Assembly: GCA_900546145.1 (NCBI GenBank)
Contig: URBN01000005.1
Span: forward strand, 39,278 to 103,277
Length of the DNA stretch: 64,000 bases
Source of the DNA: an uncultured Desulfovibrio sp.
Lineage (GTDB): Bacteria > Desulfobacterota > Desulfovibrionia > Desulfovibrionales > Desulfovibrionaceae
Reading direction: 5' to 3'
Position 1 is the stretch's first letter. Each line of letters opens with the position of its first letter. The position numbers were made by a program, and so were the translations under genes. A model generated the notes under the pieces. That model saw only the letters and a program-made list of their open reading frames with translations, did no database searches and was not told where the DNA came from. Positions 7,684 to 15,369 of this stretch are shown here, in pieces.

Positions 7684-8436
7684 TCAGCCGTTCAGGCCGC
7701 CCTGGCTTATCAGAAAGAGCAGGCCGAGAGCGAGTGTCCAGATAATGAGGCGCGGGACGTGCAGCCGTCCCACGACCAGGGCTGCCAGGGGGACAAAGGC
7801 CATCGTGGCGGCCTGAGTGGGCAGGGACCAGCCGGAGAGACCGGCGTCCAGCATTATCCAGAGCGTGAGGCAGATGAGCAGCGCATTGCAGATTTTCGTG
7901 CGCTCAACCCACGTGGGCACGTCCACGCTGCGGATCCAGCGCAGAGCGGCTATACCATGGGTGAGGCAGAAGAAGAAGGAAACGACACGGAAAATCTGAA
8001 GGATGCTGAGAAGGATGAGAGTGAAAATGGCTGCCGGCCAGATATTGCCTTCAAGGAGAAGGCAAACGCAGGTGAGGGCCCAGAAAGTGCGCATGGATCC
8101 GCTGAAGAAGGCGTCCCCGAGCGCTGAAAGCGTTGTCGCCAGCGTTGTGCGCAGGGAGGTGAGGACAGAGGCGGGAAGAACACCGCCCGCGATCTGCTCT
8201 TCCATGGAGAGGAGCAGGCCCGTGAAGGCCGGCAACATAAACACGTGCGTATTGCTGTGGCCGGCGTAACGCGCAAAGGCCTGCCCGAGCGCCACGGGAT
8301 CCGTGTAGAGGCAGCGGAGGGCCGGAGCCAGGACGTAGCTGAGTCCGATCTGCTGCATGCCGCGTGCTGTCATAGCGGCGTTGACGAACGCCGTGCGCGC
8401 GAGGCATTTCAGCGCGGCACGCTTTGTAAGCGGCAT
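7684..8436 (-). CDS. PTS mannose/fructose/sorbose-family IID component
   Basis: A 250-residue protein resembling the EIID membrane subunit of mannose-type PTS permeases. F-V-N-A-A-M-T-A-R-G-M-Q-Q-I-G-L near residue 17, the region G-H-S-N-T-H-V-F near residue 58 and A-L-G-D-A-F-F near residue 105 match the family, followed by several hydrophobic segments and a C-terminal helix. EIID normally works with EIIC plus EIIA and EIIB, none of which is adjacent; only HPr and enzyme I follow. The upstream Shine-Dalgarno is AGGAGG. Either the other subunits lie elsewhere, or the system is regulatory rather than a complete sugar transporter. Confidence 0.82.
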   Translation of the reverse strand: MPLTKRAALKCLARTAFVNAAMTARGMQQIGLSYVLAPALRCLYTDPVALGQAFARYAGHSNTHVFMLPAFTGLLLSMEEQIAGGVLPASVLTSLRTTLATTLSALGDAFFSGSMRTFWALTCVCLLLEGNIWPAAIFTLILLSILQIFRVVSFFFCLTHGIAALRWIRSVDVPTWVERTKICNALLICLTLWIMLDAGLSGWSLPTQAATMAFVPLAALVVGRLHVPRLIIWTLALGLLFLISQGGLNG

Positions 8437-8463
8437 GGGCTACCTCCTGGTTGATGGCGCGTC

Positions 8464-9393
8464 TTAGTCCCGGCTTTTCTGGGCAAGGGCATAGATATCG
8501 CTTGCGCTCCATCCCGTCACCCGGGCCTGGACGCGGCGGGCGACGGCTTTGGGCTTGCCGCCGGATGCGCTTTCTTCGGCGAGGATACGGGAGACTTCGT
8601 CCTCTCCGGTCCTGATTTCTTCGCGGGGAGGACCGATGAGCACGGTCAGTTCCCCGAGCAGGGACTGGGGCCATCCTGACCTGTCTTCCAGATGAAAGAG
8701 AATAAATTCCTCGTGAGTTTTGGTCAATTCCCTGCAGACCGCACACTCCCGGGCCCCGAGGAGAGATGCTGCTGTTTCCAGCGTGTCGTTCAGTCTGTCC
8801 TTGCGTTCAAAAAAGACCAGGGTTCCCGGCACCGAAGCAAAGGCCGAAAAGAGTTTTTTCCGGCCTGCCCTGTCCCTGGGCATGAATCCGAGGAACGTGT
8901 ACGGCAGCGGGGGGATGCCGGCCGCGGAAAGAGCCGTGACCGGAGCTGAAGGCCCGGGAACGGGATGAACGGCAAAACCTTTTCCCCGGGCCGCCCTGGC
9001 GAGCCGGTAACCGGGATCCGCAATGACGGGTGTGCCCGCGTCTGAGATAAGTGCCAGATTCTCACCTTTGGCCAGGCGTTCGAGCATCTCCGGTTCCTTC
9101 TCCTGCTCATTATGATCGTGGAAACTCGTGATGCGGCGCACGTGCACGCCGAGTTCCCGGCAGAGCTGCAGGGAGCGGCGGGTATCCTCTGCCAGCACGA
9201 GATCCGCGGATTCAAGAACCTGTCTGGCTCTGGGTGACAGGTCCAGGACGTTGCCAATGGGGGTAGCCACCATGAAGAGACTTCCAGGTCCGTCGTGCGC
9301 GTCCTGCGGCCCCTGATCCAGGAGCGGTGCAGTGCCTTCCGGACTTTCCCCGCTATCGGCAGGGTGGGCTATTTCCATAGCTATGTTATCCAT
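8464..9393 (-). CDS. rsmI: 16S rRNA C1402 2'-O-methyltransferase RsmI
   Basis: A 309-residue SAM-dependent tetrapyrrole-methylase-fold enzyme that methylates the ribose of C1402 in 16S rRNA. The family motifs are visible: L-F-M-V-A-T-P-I-G-N near residue 38, A-E-D-T-R-R near residue 68, I-S-D-A-G-T-P near residue 113 and V-P-G-P-S-A near residue 140. About 35 residues precede the first motif, somewhat more than usual, but GAGGAG six bases before the ATG at 9393 supports this start. It lies only 3 bases from the rnhB stop. Confidence 0.92.
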   Translation of the reverse strand: MDNIAMEIAHPADSGESPEGTAPLLDQGPQDAHDGPGSLFMVATPIGNVLDLSPRARQVLESADLVLAEDTRRSLQLCRELGVHVRRITSFHDHNEQEKEPEMLERLAKGENLALISDAGTPVIADPGYRLARAARGKGFAVHPVPGPSAPVTALSAAGIPPLPYTFLGFMPRDRAGRKKLFSAFASVPGTLVFFERKDRLNDTLETAASLLGARECAVCRELTKTHEEFILFHLEDRSGWPQSLLGELTVLIGPPREEIRTGEDEVSRILAEESASGGKPKAVARRVQARVTGWSASDIYALAQKSRD

Positions 9394-9396
9394 TGT

Positions 9397-10170
9397 TTAC
9401 TCCTCGGGAGAAAGAGGCAGGGGAGCTTCCAGGCCTGACGCCGCTGTCTGTGCGGCCGGAAGGACGCCACGGAAGGTCATCCTGTGGAGGGGACAGGGGC
9501 CGAGTTTCTGCAGAGCCGCAAGATGGGCCCTGGTGCCGTATCCCTTGTGAATTTCGAATCCGTATCCGGGATAGATGCGGGCAAAGGCTGTCATGAGTCT
9601 GTCTCTCCAGGTCTTGGCCAGTACTGAAGCAGCGGAGATGGCCGTGATCAGGCTGTCTCCCCTGACGACACTCTTCTGCCGGGGAAGAGCCGGTTTGTCG
9701 GTGCGGCGGATGAGGGCTTCAGTCAGAACATCTTCAGGGATGGTTTTGTTGCCGTCGATGAGCAGGAGAGAGGGAAAGGACGGCTGCGTTCTGCTGTTCC
9801 CTGCGCGCCTGCGGAGGCTGGCTGCCGCAAGGGCCATGGCTTCAAGAGATGCCTGCAGGATATTTATTCTGTCGATGCGCCGCGGCCAGACAGCGCCTAT
9901 GCCCCAGGCCAGGGCTCTCTCTCGGATAAGAGGCGCCAGACGCTCCCGCTCGGCTGCTGACAGTTTTTTTGAATCAGTGAGTCCGTCCAGACTGAAGCCG
10001 TCGGGGAGGATGACGGCCGCGGCAGCTACCGGTCCGGCAAGGCATCCGCGTCCTGCTTCGTCGAGGCCGGCCATGCCGGGGCCAACGAGGGGCAGATCCG
10101 CAGAGGAGAGGCCCGGGAGCATGCCCTGTGAGAGTCTGTTCTGTCCTTTTCTTTGTATTTTCTGTCTCAT
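9397..10170 (-). CDS. rnhB: Ribonuclease HII
   Basis: A 257-residue RNase HII, which removes ribonucleotides from DNA. G-L-D-E-A-G-R-G-C-L-A-G-P near residue 35 holds the first catalytic Asp-Glu pair. L-T-D-S-K-K-L near residue 63 and L-L-I-D-G-N-K-T near residue 137 provide further active-site residues. The C-terminal G-Y-G-T-R-A-H motif is present. The first 30 residues are not conserved, and ATG 10122 is an alternative start. It is separated from rplS upstream by a terminator and sits just before rsmI. Confidence 0.93.
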   Translation of the reverse strand: MRQKIQRKGQNRLSQGMLPGLSSADLPLVGPGMAGLDEAGRGCLAGPVAAAAVILPDGFSLDGLTDSKKLSAAERERLAPLIRERALAWGIGAVWPRRIDRINILQASLEAMALAAASLRRRAGNSRTQPSFPSLLLIDGNKTIPEDVLTEALIRRTDKPALPRQKSVVRGDSLITAISAASVLAKTWRDRLMTAFARIYPGYGFEIHKGYGTRAHLAALQKLGPCPLHRMTFRGVLPAAQTAASGLEAPLPLSPEE

Positions 10171-10200
10171 GAAGGAAGGGCCACGCCGGAAAGAAGTCAG

Positions 10201-10233
10201 AAAAAAAGCCAGCCCCGGGAACCCGAAGCTGGC
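10201..10233 (-). terminator. Intrinsic terminator after rplS
   Basis: On the minus strand GCCAGC (10233-10228) and GCTGGC (10213-10208) form a stem with an inner CGGG/CCCG helix, then seven Ts (10207-10201). It should end the rplS transcript before rnhB. Confidence 0.85.
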
Positions 10234-10257
10234 CAGAAGTCAGAAAAATGAGGACGA

Positions 10258-10605
10258 TTAGAAGTTGCCGCGGGGCTTGATGCGGGCGGCCTTGCCCTTC
10301 AGGTCGCGGAGATAGTAGAGGCGGCTGCGGCGCACGCTGCCCCTGGTCACCACGTCCACATGGTCGATGAAAGGAGAGTTAATGGGGAAGATACGCTCCA
10401 CGCCAACGCCCTCGGAGACCTTGCGGACGGTGAAGGTGCCGCCCGTGGTGCCGCGGTGCATGCGGATGACGCTGCCCTGGAAGACCTGGATACGCTGCTT
10501 TTCGCCTTCGACAATGCGCATGTGAACTTTCACGGTGTCACCGGGACGGAAGACCGGGATATCCATGCGCATATTTTCACGTTCAATCTGATTGATGATG
10601 TCCAT
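10258..10605 (-). CDS. rplS: 50S ribosomal protein L19
   Basis: A 115-residue L19 of normal length. It binds near the 30S-50S interface. The N terminus M-D-I-I-N-Q-I-E, the block F-R-P-G-D-T-V-K-V near residue 20, F-Q-G-S-V-I near residue 43 and the basic end R-S-R-L-Y-Y-L-R-D are typical. It often follows trmD in other genomes, but no trmD is found upstream here. Instead it has its own promoter, a long leader and its own terminator, so it is likely expressed alone. Confidence 0.97.
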   Translation of the reverse strand: MDIINQIERENMRMDIPVFRPGDTVKVHMRIVEGEKQRIQVFQGSVIRMHRGTTGGTFTVRKVSEGVGVERIFPINSPFIDHVDVVTRGSVRRSRLYYLRDLKGKAARIKPRGNF

Positions 10606-10850
10606 CGTAAAAAACTCCTATACCTGGCGTGTCTCGCCTTGATATTTCCGTTGACTGCCCGGCGGAACGCCCGGGTCGGCGCGGGAAGTGCCGCTCCTTC
10701 TCTGTGCCCTGGACTGCAGAAACCGCCGTTCAGTCCCGGGGGACTGACGCCCTGAAATTTCTGAAGAATCTCTCCGCCTTCGGAGCGAGCCGCTGGCGGG
10801 AAGGAGGAGAGCGTATGCCATGCGTGCGCATGGCGATACACGTTAAGGTC
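10606..10850 (-). promoter_or_regulatory. Long 5' leader of rplS with a palindrome
   Basis: The predicted rplS transcript starts near 10848, leaving a leader of about 240 nt with no credible coding frame. Near its 5' end is an 18-bp near-perfect palindrome, GCCATGCG/CGCATGGC (10817-10834). Further down, several GC-rich complementary stretches could form stems. Ribosomal-protein leaders often bind their own product; that is an inference here, with no match to a known L19 leader claimed. Confidence 0.45.
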
Positions 10851-10854
10851 GAGA

Positions 10855-10883
10855 CATATAACCGGAAAACAACGCTTTGTCAA
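10855..10883 (-). promoter_or_regulatory. Strong sigma70-type promoter for rplS
   Basis: On the minus strand TTGACA (10883-10878), a 17-bp spacer and TATATG (10860-10855). The -35 is a perfect consensus and the spacing is optimal. Confidence 0.7.
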
Positions 10884-11285
10884 AGTTCCGGGTATAAAAA
10901 AATTGCCCTTGGCGCACCCCTTATCCCGCATTTCCATCCCCGTGTCATCTTTTTCCCTGAAGAAAATAGCGGCAGAATGTTTTTTCTTTAATGAAAAAAT
11001 AAAAACTGAGAGTCGGTTAAACTTTGCGAAGATCAGGCTGAGCAAACCCAGCAAATAGGGGCTTTCCCGGGCTTAGTAAATAAAAAACGAAGAAAACTTG
11101 AGAAAATCAGAGTAAATTTTGTTGGTATTCGATGAAAAGGAGTTTTCAGACCTGTGTCAGTAAAATGACGAATCTACGTAAGTTAAGGAACTGACGTGAG
11201 AAAAATTTTCTGTGAAAAATATTGACACAAGATAAAATTAATAAAAACAGATTGTTATTAAAAAACACCTCCCTCGGAGTGTTTC
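10884..11285. other. AT-rich gap between the rplS promoter and dnaA
   Basis: About 400 bases without a convincing gene. From about 10970 to 11270 the DNA is strikingly AT-rich compared with the surroundings, with many A-runs. I looked for TTATCCACA-type DnaA boxes on both strands and found no cluster. A TTGACA at 11222-11227 lacks a good -10 at normal spacing. It could hold dnaA regulatory sites or an unwinding element, but neither can be shown from sequence alone. Confidence 0.4.
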
Positions 11286-11384
11286 ATGGCGATAAAAGGC
11301 GATTCTGGTGCATATTCAGATTTGCAGGCAGTCAGGCGTCAGGGTAGTGAAGGGCCATGGCAGATTATTGGCGAAAAATTCTAG
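11286..11384 (+). CDS. Possible 32-codon upstream reading frame overlapping dnaA
   Basis: ATG 11286 has a good Shine-Dalgarno (GGAG, 11276-11279, six bases away) and reads 32 codons to TAG at 11382-11384, ending 28 bases inside dnaA in another frame. The dnaA ATG itself has a poorly spaced AAGGG only two bases upstream. The peptide shows no family features. If translated, it may act through coupling or competition at the dnaA start rather than as a protein. Confidence 0.35.
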   Translation: MAIKGDSGAYSDLQAVRRQGSEGPWQIIGEKF

Positions 11385-12817
11385 AAAAACTAGAGAAAAT
11401 GCTGGATTCATCTGACTTTAGAGTCTGGATTGAACCCTTAACAGCGGAAATTGCGGGACATTCCCTCGTTTTGAGTATGCCTGGGGCAAGTTCGTATTAC
11501 CTCGGCAGACTGAAGAAGAGGTTTGAACCGGTCATCCGTACAGCTGCCGCTGAAGCATTTTCCTGCAGCAGGGATGACGTTGAGCTGACGTTCAGGTCAG
11601 TAGCGGCGCCACGGGATTCTGTATCTGTAAAAAAGATCTCTGCTGCTGTCAGAAAATCCGAAAAAGCCTCTTCTCCGGCAGAAGAGCCCGTCCGGCCGCG
11701 CATCGTCGCACCGGGGCTTCTCCCCCAGGCTCCCCTGAACAGGCCAGTGACAGGCTCCGGGTTGGCTTTGGTACAGAAACTCGGCCGTTTTTCCTTTGAG
11801 AATTTCGTGGTGGGCCCGACCAACAAGATGGCGTTTGCCGCGGCTGAGGATGTCTGCCGCGCGGGCGGCTGCGTCGATACCCTTTTCCTGAGCTCTGGTT
11901 CCGGCCTCGGCAAGACGCACATCGCGCAGTCCGTGGCCCAGCGTCTGCTCCGGGAGCGGGGCGATCAGGCCCGGGTCGCGTATCTTACCGCCGAGGATTT
12001 TTACTCGAGGTTCCGCAGCGGTATCCGTTCGAACACGCTCGATGTGTTTACGGATCAGATCCGCGGTCTTGATTTTCTGCTCCTTGACGATGTGCAGTTC
12101 CTGCATAACAAGGTAAAAACCCAGGAGTACCTGGAATCGCTCGTCAAATATCTGCAGAACCGCGGCAGCAAGGTCGTTTTTACAAGCCAGTTCCAGCCCC
12201 GGGAGCTCAAGGCTGTGGATCCACAGCTCATTTCTCTGATCTGCTCGGGCATACGGGCCGACATGGGACTGCCGACGTTCGAGATGCGCCGTGAAATCCT
12301 GCAGCGCAAGGCCAGCGTACACCAGGTCGTCCTGCCTGATGAGGTGACCAACCTCATCGCTTCCAATATTACCGGTGATATCCGCGAGCTTGAGTCCTGT
12401 CTGCAGACTCTTCTCCTCAAGATGCGCGTCTTTCAATCCCCGCTCACGCCCGAGATGGCTCTGGAAGTGCTCGCCCAGTTCGGGCCCCAGGCTTCGGCCG
12501 GAGTGGAGCCTTCCTTCGAAGACATCATGCATTACGTGTCTGAGGGCTTCGGTCTTACCGAGGAGCAGATTTGTTCCCGCCTGCGCCGCCGCGAAATCGT
12601 TGTCGCGCGCAATACGCTTTTCTATCTCGTGCGCAAGCACACGCATCTGACGCTTCAGGAAATTGGCTCCCGCGTCAATAAGAGGCATTCTACGGTTATC
12701 AAGGGCATTTCCGCCGTGGAGCATGAAATCTCCAGTGCGTCGCCCTCGGGCCGTCAGATTTCCCGTGTCATCAGCCTTATCGAGCGCAATACGGGTATCG
12801 CCGCTTCAGCCTTGTAG
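11357..12817 (+). CDS. dnaA: DnaA-family replication initiator, divergent
   Basis: A 486-residue protein with all four DnaA regions: domain I (W-x-x-x-L near residue 5), a linker to about residue 135, an AAA+ domain with G-S-G-L-G-K-T-H (181-188) and L-L-L-D-D-V-Q-F (241-248), and a C-terminal helix-turn-helix with signature-like N-K-R-H-S-T-V (441-447). DnaA opens the replication origin. By eye, box VII, normally S-R-F with the arginine finger, reads S-L-I near residue 293. No dnaN, recF or gyrB follows. It could be a second DnaA paralog rather than the main initiator. An in-frame TGA just upstream fixes ATG 11357 as the first possible start. Confidence 0.85.
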   Translation: MADYWRKILEKLEKMLDSSDFRVWIEPLTAEIAGHSLVLSMPGASSYYLGRLKKRFEPVIRTAAAEAFSCSRDDVELTFRSVAAPRDSVSVKKISAAVRKSEKASSPAEEPVRPRIVAPGLLPQAPLNRPVTGSGLALVQKLGRFSFENFVVGPTNKMAFAAAEDVCRAGGCVDTLFLSSGSGLGKTHIAQSVAQRLLRERGDQARVAYLTAEDFYSRFRSGIRSNTLDVFTDQIRGLDFLLLDDVQFLHNKVKTQEYLESLVKYLQNRGSKVVFTSQFQPRELKAVDPQLISLICSGIRADMGLPTFEMRREILQRKASVHQVVLPDEVTNLIASNITGDIRELESCLQTLLLKMRVFQSPLTPEMALEVLAQFGPQASAGVEPSFEDIMHYVSEGFGLTEEQICSRLRRREIVVARNTLFYLVRKHTHLTLQEIGSRVNKRHSTVIKGISAVEHEISSASPSGRQISRVISLIERNTGIAASAL

Positions 12818-12890
12818 TCTGGAAGGCTTGGCGCGTCCCGAGCCCTGCCTTCATCGCTTCGCGAAAATCAGATTCTGTCTGAAAATGAAA

Positions 12891-12928
12891 AAAGCCCGTT
12901 CCGGCGTTATGCCGGAACGGGCTTTCTG
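12891..12928. terminator. Bidirectional terminator between dnaA and tRNA-Leu
   Basis: AAAGCCCGTTCCGGC (12891-12905) pairs perfectly with GCCGGAACGGGCTTT (12911-12925) around a 5-base loop. Ts follow on both strands, with the longer run on the minus strand, so it can stop dnaA and the tRNA transcript. Confidence 0.9.
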
Positions 12929-12989
12929 CGTATCTGATTCAGTGTGCGTGCCTCAAGCCGGGGAAGAAAGGGGTTCCCTCATGTAAGAC

Positions 12990-13075
12990 TGGTACCGGAA
13001 GTGGGACTTGAACCCACAAGGTGTTGCCACCGGAGGATTTTGAGTCCTCTGCGTCTACCATTCCGCCATTCCGGC
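12990..13075 (-). tRNA. tRNA-Leu (anticodon CAA)
   Basis: An 86-nt class II tRNA on the minus strand. The acceptor arm GCCGGAA pairs with TTCCGGT (G1-U72 wobble), then A and an encoded CCA. The anticodon arm is GAGGA-CTCAAAA-TCCTC, giving CAA, which reads UUG. A long variable arm (CGGTGGCAACACC) and the T-loop GGTTCAAGTCC are present. It has its own promoter and terminator. Confidence 0.95.
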
Positions 13076-13084
13076 CCGCTCCTG

Positions 13085-13113
13085 ACACTACAGATTCAGA
13101 TTCCTTTCGTCAA
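13085..13113 (-). promoter_or_regulatory. Promoter for tRNA-Leu
   Basis: On the minus strand TTGACG (13113-13108), a 17-bp spacer and TAGTGT (13090-13085), about ten bases before the tRNA 5' end. Confidence 0.65.
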
Positions 13114-13127
13114 GAAAGAGCCTTTTT

Positions 13128-13979
13128 CTAGTCATGCACCTTGATGCCGTGCAGCATCCTGATGAAGGCGGGATCGTTATGATCCACGATTTCACTGTGA
13201 CCGATGTCCATGCGGGAGATGGTCTTCATGTCTTCATCGCTCAGCGTGAAGTTCCAGATATCGAAGTTCTGTTCCATGCGTTCCCTGTGCGTGGATTTGG
13301 GAATAACCACGACGCCGCGCTGCACATTCCAGCGCAGCGCGACCTGAGCTGCGCTTTTGCCGTACTTTTTGCCAATGCCCGTCAGCACGGGATCAGTGAA
13401 GATGCCGTGGCTGCCTTCGGCGAAGGGCCCCCAGGCTTCCGGACGCACTCCGTATTCCTGCATGAGTTCGAGAGCTTTGGGCTGCTGGAAGAAGGGGTGC
13501 AGTTCAACCTGGTTGACGGCAGGAATGATGTCCACGGTTTCGCAGAGGTCAGCGAGACGGTGAGGATAGAAGTTGCACACGCCGATGGCGCGGACCGTGC
13601 CTGCCCTGTAAGCCTCTTCCATGGCGCGCCAGGCCCCCACGTAATCACCAAGAGGCTGGTGGATGAGATAGAGATCGAGATAGTCGAGTCCCAGTTTTTC
13701 CATGGAGGTGCGCAGGGCTTTCCTGGCGCCTTCGTAGCTGGCATCCTGCACCCAGAGCTTGGTGGTGATGAAGAGATCTTCCCGGGCCACGCCGCATTTC
13801 TTCAGGGCAGAGCCCACGGCTTCTTCGTTGAAATAGGCGGCAGCCGTGTCGATGAGGCGGTAGCCGCTCGCGATGGCGTCCAGAACAGCCTGCTCGCACT
13901 GTCTGCTGTCAGGAACCTGAAACACACCGAATCCTTCCATGGGCATCTTCACGCCGTTATTCAGAACTGTATATTCCAT
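13128..13979 (-). CDS. Aldo/keto reductase
   Basis: A 283-residue NADPH-dependent reductase of the 2,5-diketo-gluconate reductase type, probably cytoplasmic. The catalytic tetrad is complete: D44 and Y49 in I-D-T-A-A-A-Y-F, K74 in T-T-K-L-W, and H107 in L-I-H-Q-P-L. I-P-K-S-T-H-R-E-R near residue 235 is the NADP phosphate site. ATG 13979 has GGAGCG upstream and fits the family N terminus; an earlier ATG at 14024 is not needed. It diverges from a LysR gene, which probably controls it. The true substrate is unknown. Confidence 0.9.
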   Translation of the reverse strand: MEYTVLNNGVKMPMEGFGVFQVPDSRQCEQAVLDAIASGYRLIDTAAAYFNEEAVGSALKKCGVAREDLFITTKLWVQDASYEGARKALRTSMEKLGLDYLDLYLIHQPLGDYVGAWRAMEEAYRAGTVRAIGVCNFYPHRLADLCETVDIIPAVNQVELHPFFQQPKALELMQEYGVRPEAWGPFAEGSHGIFTDPVLTGIGKKYGKSAAQVALRWNVQRGVVVIPKSTHRERMEQNFDIWNFTLSDEDMKTISRMDIGHSEIVDHNDPAFIRMLHGIKVHD

Positions 13980-14001
13980 GATTTTTCGCTCCTTGGCATA
14001 A

Positions 14002-14031
14002 TTTGTACGCCGGGGTAAATTCATTTCACAA
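14002..14031 (-). promoter_or_regulatory. Possible promoter for the aldo/keto reductase
   Basis: On the minus strand TTGTGA (14031-14026), an 18-bp spacer and TACAAA (14007-14002), about 23 bases before the start. The match is moderate. Confidence 0.4.
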
Positions 14032-14081
14032 AAACGCTTTTAGAGAGATTTCAGATAAATATACAGTACTCTTTTAGCATA

Positions 14082-14106
14082 CTGCTATACCTTGTATGCA
14101 TAGCAG
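14082..14106. promoter_or_regulatory. LysR-type operator (T-N11-A inverted repeat)
   Basis: CTGCTAT (14082-14088) and ATAGCAG (14100-14106) are perfect inverted arms 11 bases apart, fitting the T-N11-A rule of LysR binding sites. A nested ATAC-CTT-GTAT lies at 14087-14097. It sits just before the LysR gene and upstream of the divergent reductase, where autorepression and activation sites usually are. Confidence 0.65.
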
Positions 14107-14118
14107 AAGGAGAATACC

Positions 14119-14982
14119 ATGGTCACGCTGACGCAGCTCGAAGAACTGATCCGCTTCGCTGAATGCGGCACGCTGTCGGGTGCAGCCGAAAAGTGCCATA
14201 TCTCGCAGCCCGCCCTGAGCCGCTCCATGCAGAAGCTGGAGGATGACTTCGGCGTCCCTCTCTTCAACAGGGGGAAGAACAGGACGGCGCTCAACGCGTG
14301 CGGCCGTCTGGCCGCGGAAGGCGCGCGCCGCATTATTTCAGGTGTGGCGGGCGTTCTTGAGAGTGTGCGCGCCCTCGATCGGCGTCTGCGTACCATAAGC
14401 GTCGGTTCCTGCGCGCCGGCTCCGCTCTGGGACATCGTACCGCTTCTGGCTGCTCTTTACCGGGACAGAACCATTTCCACGGAACTTAAAGAGGACCATG
14501 AGCTTATCACTGGGCTGACGACAGGAACCTACCGCCTTGCCGTCCTCACGGGGCCCGTCCGCGGGCATGGGCTTGTCTCCCGGAAGTACGGAGAGGAACA
14601 TCTCATGTTCTCTCTGCCCACTGGTCATCCCCTTGCCGGCAGGAAGAGCCTGCGTTTCCGCGATCTCAACGGTGCGGCCATTCCTCTTCACCCGGGCATC
14701 GGATTCTGGGAAGAGATTCCAAGGAAGAAAATGCCGGATTCCCATTTTTTCGTTCAGGAAAGATCGTCGTCTTTCGACGAGCTCGTGCACGCCTACGCCA
14801 TGCCCTGCTTCTCCAGCGATCTGGCGCGCAGGGGCAGGGAGCTGGGGCCTGACCGGGTGGTGATCCCCATCGACGATCCCGAGGCATCCGTAGAGTACTT
14901 CCTTGCCTGGCGCAGGCAGGACGAGGACTTTCTCAGGCCTTTTCTCGATGCTGTGCCGCGGACAGGCTCCCGCGAAAAATAA
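14119..14982 (+). CDS. LysR-family transcriptional regulator
   Basis: A 287-residue regulator. The N-terminal winged helix-turn-helix is clear: L-E-E-L-I-R-F-A-E-C-G-T-L-S-G-A-A (residues 7-23), then S-Q-P-A-L-S-R-S-M-Q-K-L-E and P-L-F-N-R. The rest is a periplasmic-binding-protein-like effector domain. The start has GAAGGAG upstream. It is divergent from the aldo/keto reductase, with a LysR-type palindrome in the 139-bp gap, so it most likely regulates that gene and itself. The inducer cannot be predicted. Confidence 0.93.
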   Translation: MVTLTQLEELIRFAECGTLSGAAEKCHISQPALSRSMQKLEDDFGVPLFNRGKNRTALNACGRLAAEGARRIISGVAGVLESVRALDRRLRTISVGSCAPAPLWDIVPLLAALYRDRTISTELKEDHELITGLTTGTYRLAVLTGPVRGHGLVSRKYGEEHLMFSLPTGHPLAGRKSLRFRDLNGAAIPLHPGIGFWEEIPRKKMPDSHFFVQERSSSFDELVHAYAMPCFSSDLARRGRELGPDRVVIPIDDPEASVEYFLAWRRQDEDFLRPFLDAVPRTGSREK

Positions 14983-15010
14983 TCAGGGTTCTTCTTCCTG
15001 AAAAGCCCGA

Positions 15011-15214
15011 TCACTCTTCTTTGGTTTTCCCGGAGTTCTTCAGGCGGGTTTTGGCGAGCTGCTCCACCGCTTCCTGTACCCTTCGAATGGCCTGTCCGAG
15101 ATCGGCGAAGCCTCCTCTGGCCTGGGCCCTGGCGACTTCCTTTTCGACGAATTTCCTCGTCAGTTCCCTGATCTCGTCCTGCATATCCTCTAAAATTTTC
15201 GTTTCTTCAGTCAT
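15011..15214 (-). CDS. Small helical protein of unknown function
   Basis: A 67-residue, highly charged, probably all-helical protein (E-E-T-K-I-L-E-D-M-Q-D-E-I-R-E-L then V-E-Q-L-A-K-T-R-L). It has no Cys and no signal peptide. The ATG at 15214 has GAAGAGGAT upstream and is better than the ATG at 15259. It lies convergent to LysR and divergent from the Ldh2 gene. I do not recognise a family; a short coiled coil is likely. Confidence 0.55.
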   Translation of the reverse strand: MTEETKILEDMQDEIRELTRKFVEKEVARAQARGGFADLGQAIRRVQEAVEQLAKTRLKNSGKTKEE

Positions 15215-15369
15215 AGCATCCTCTTCCGGAAAGATCATACCTTTTCTCCATTCTAGCACCGGGAGGAATTTTCCGCCACCTTTCCGGCGTTTTTTCCCCT
15301 TTGTGTTGACTCATTTTTCCGTTGCGGCAATATAAGAATACAAAAATCTCGGCGCGGGGGGCTGATGAC

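Noticed and set aside
10970..11356. A replication origin next to dnaA
   Set aside because: The DNA is AT-rich, but no group of DnaA boxes was found and dnaN or gyrB are not neighbours. It is reported only as an AT-rich gap.
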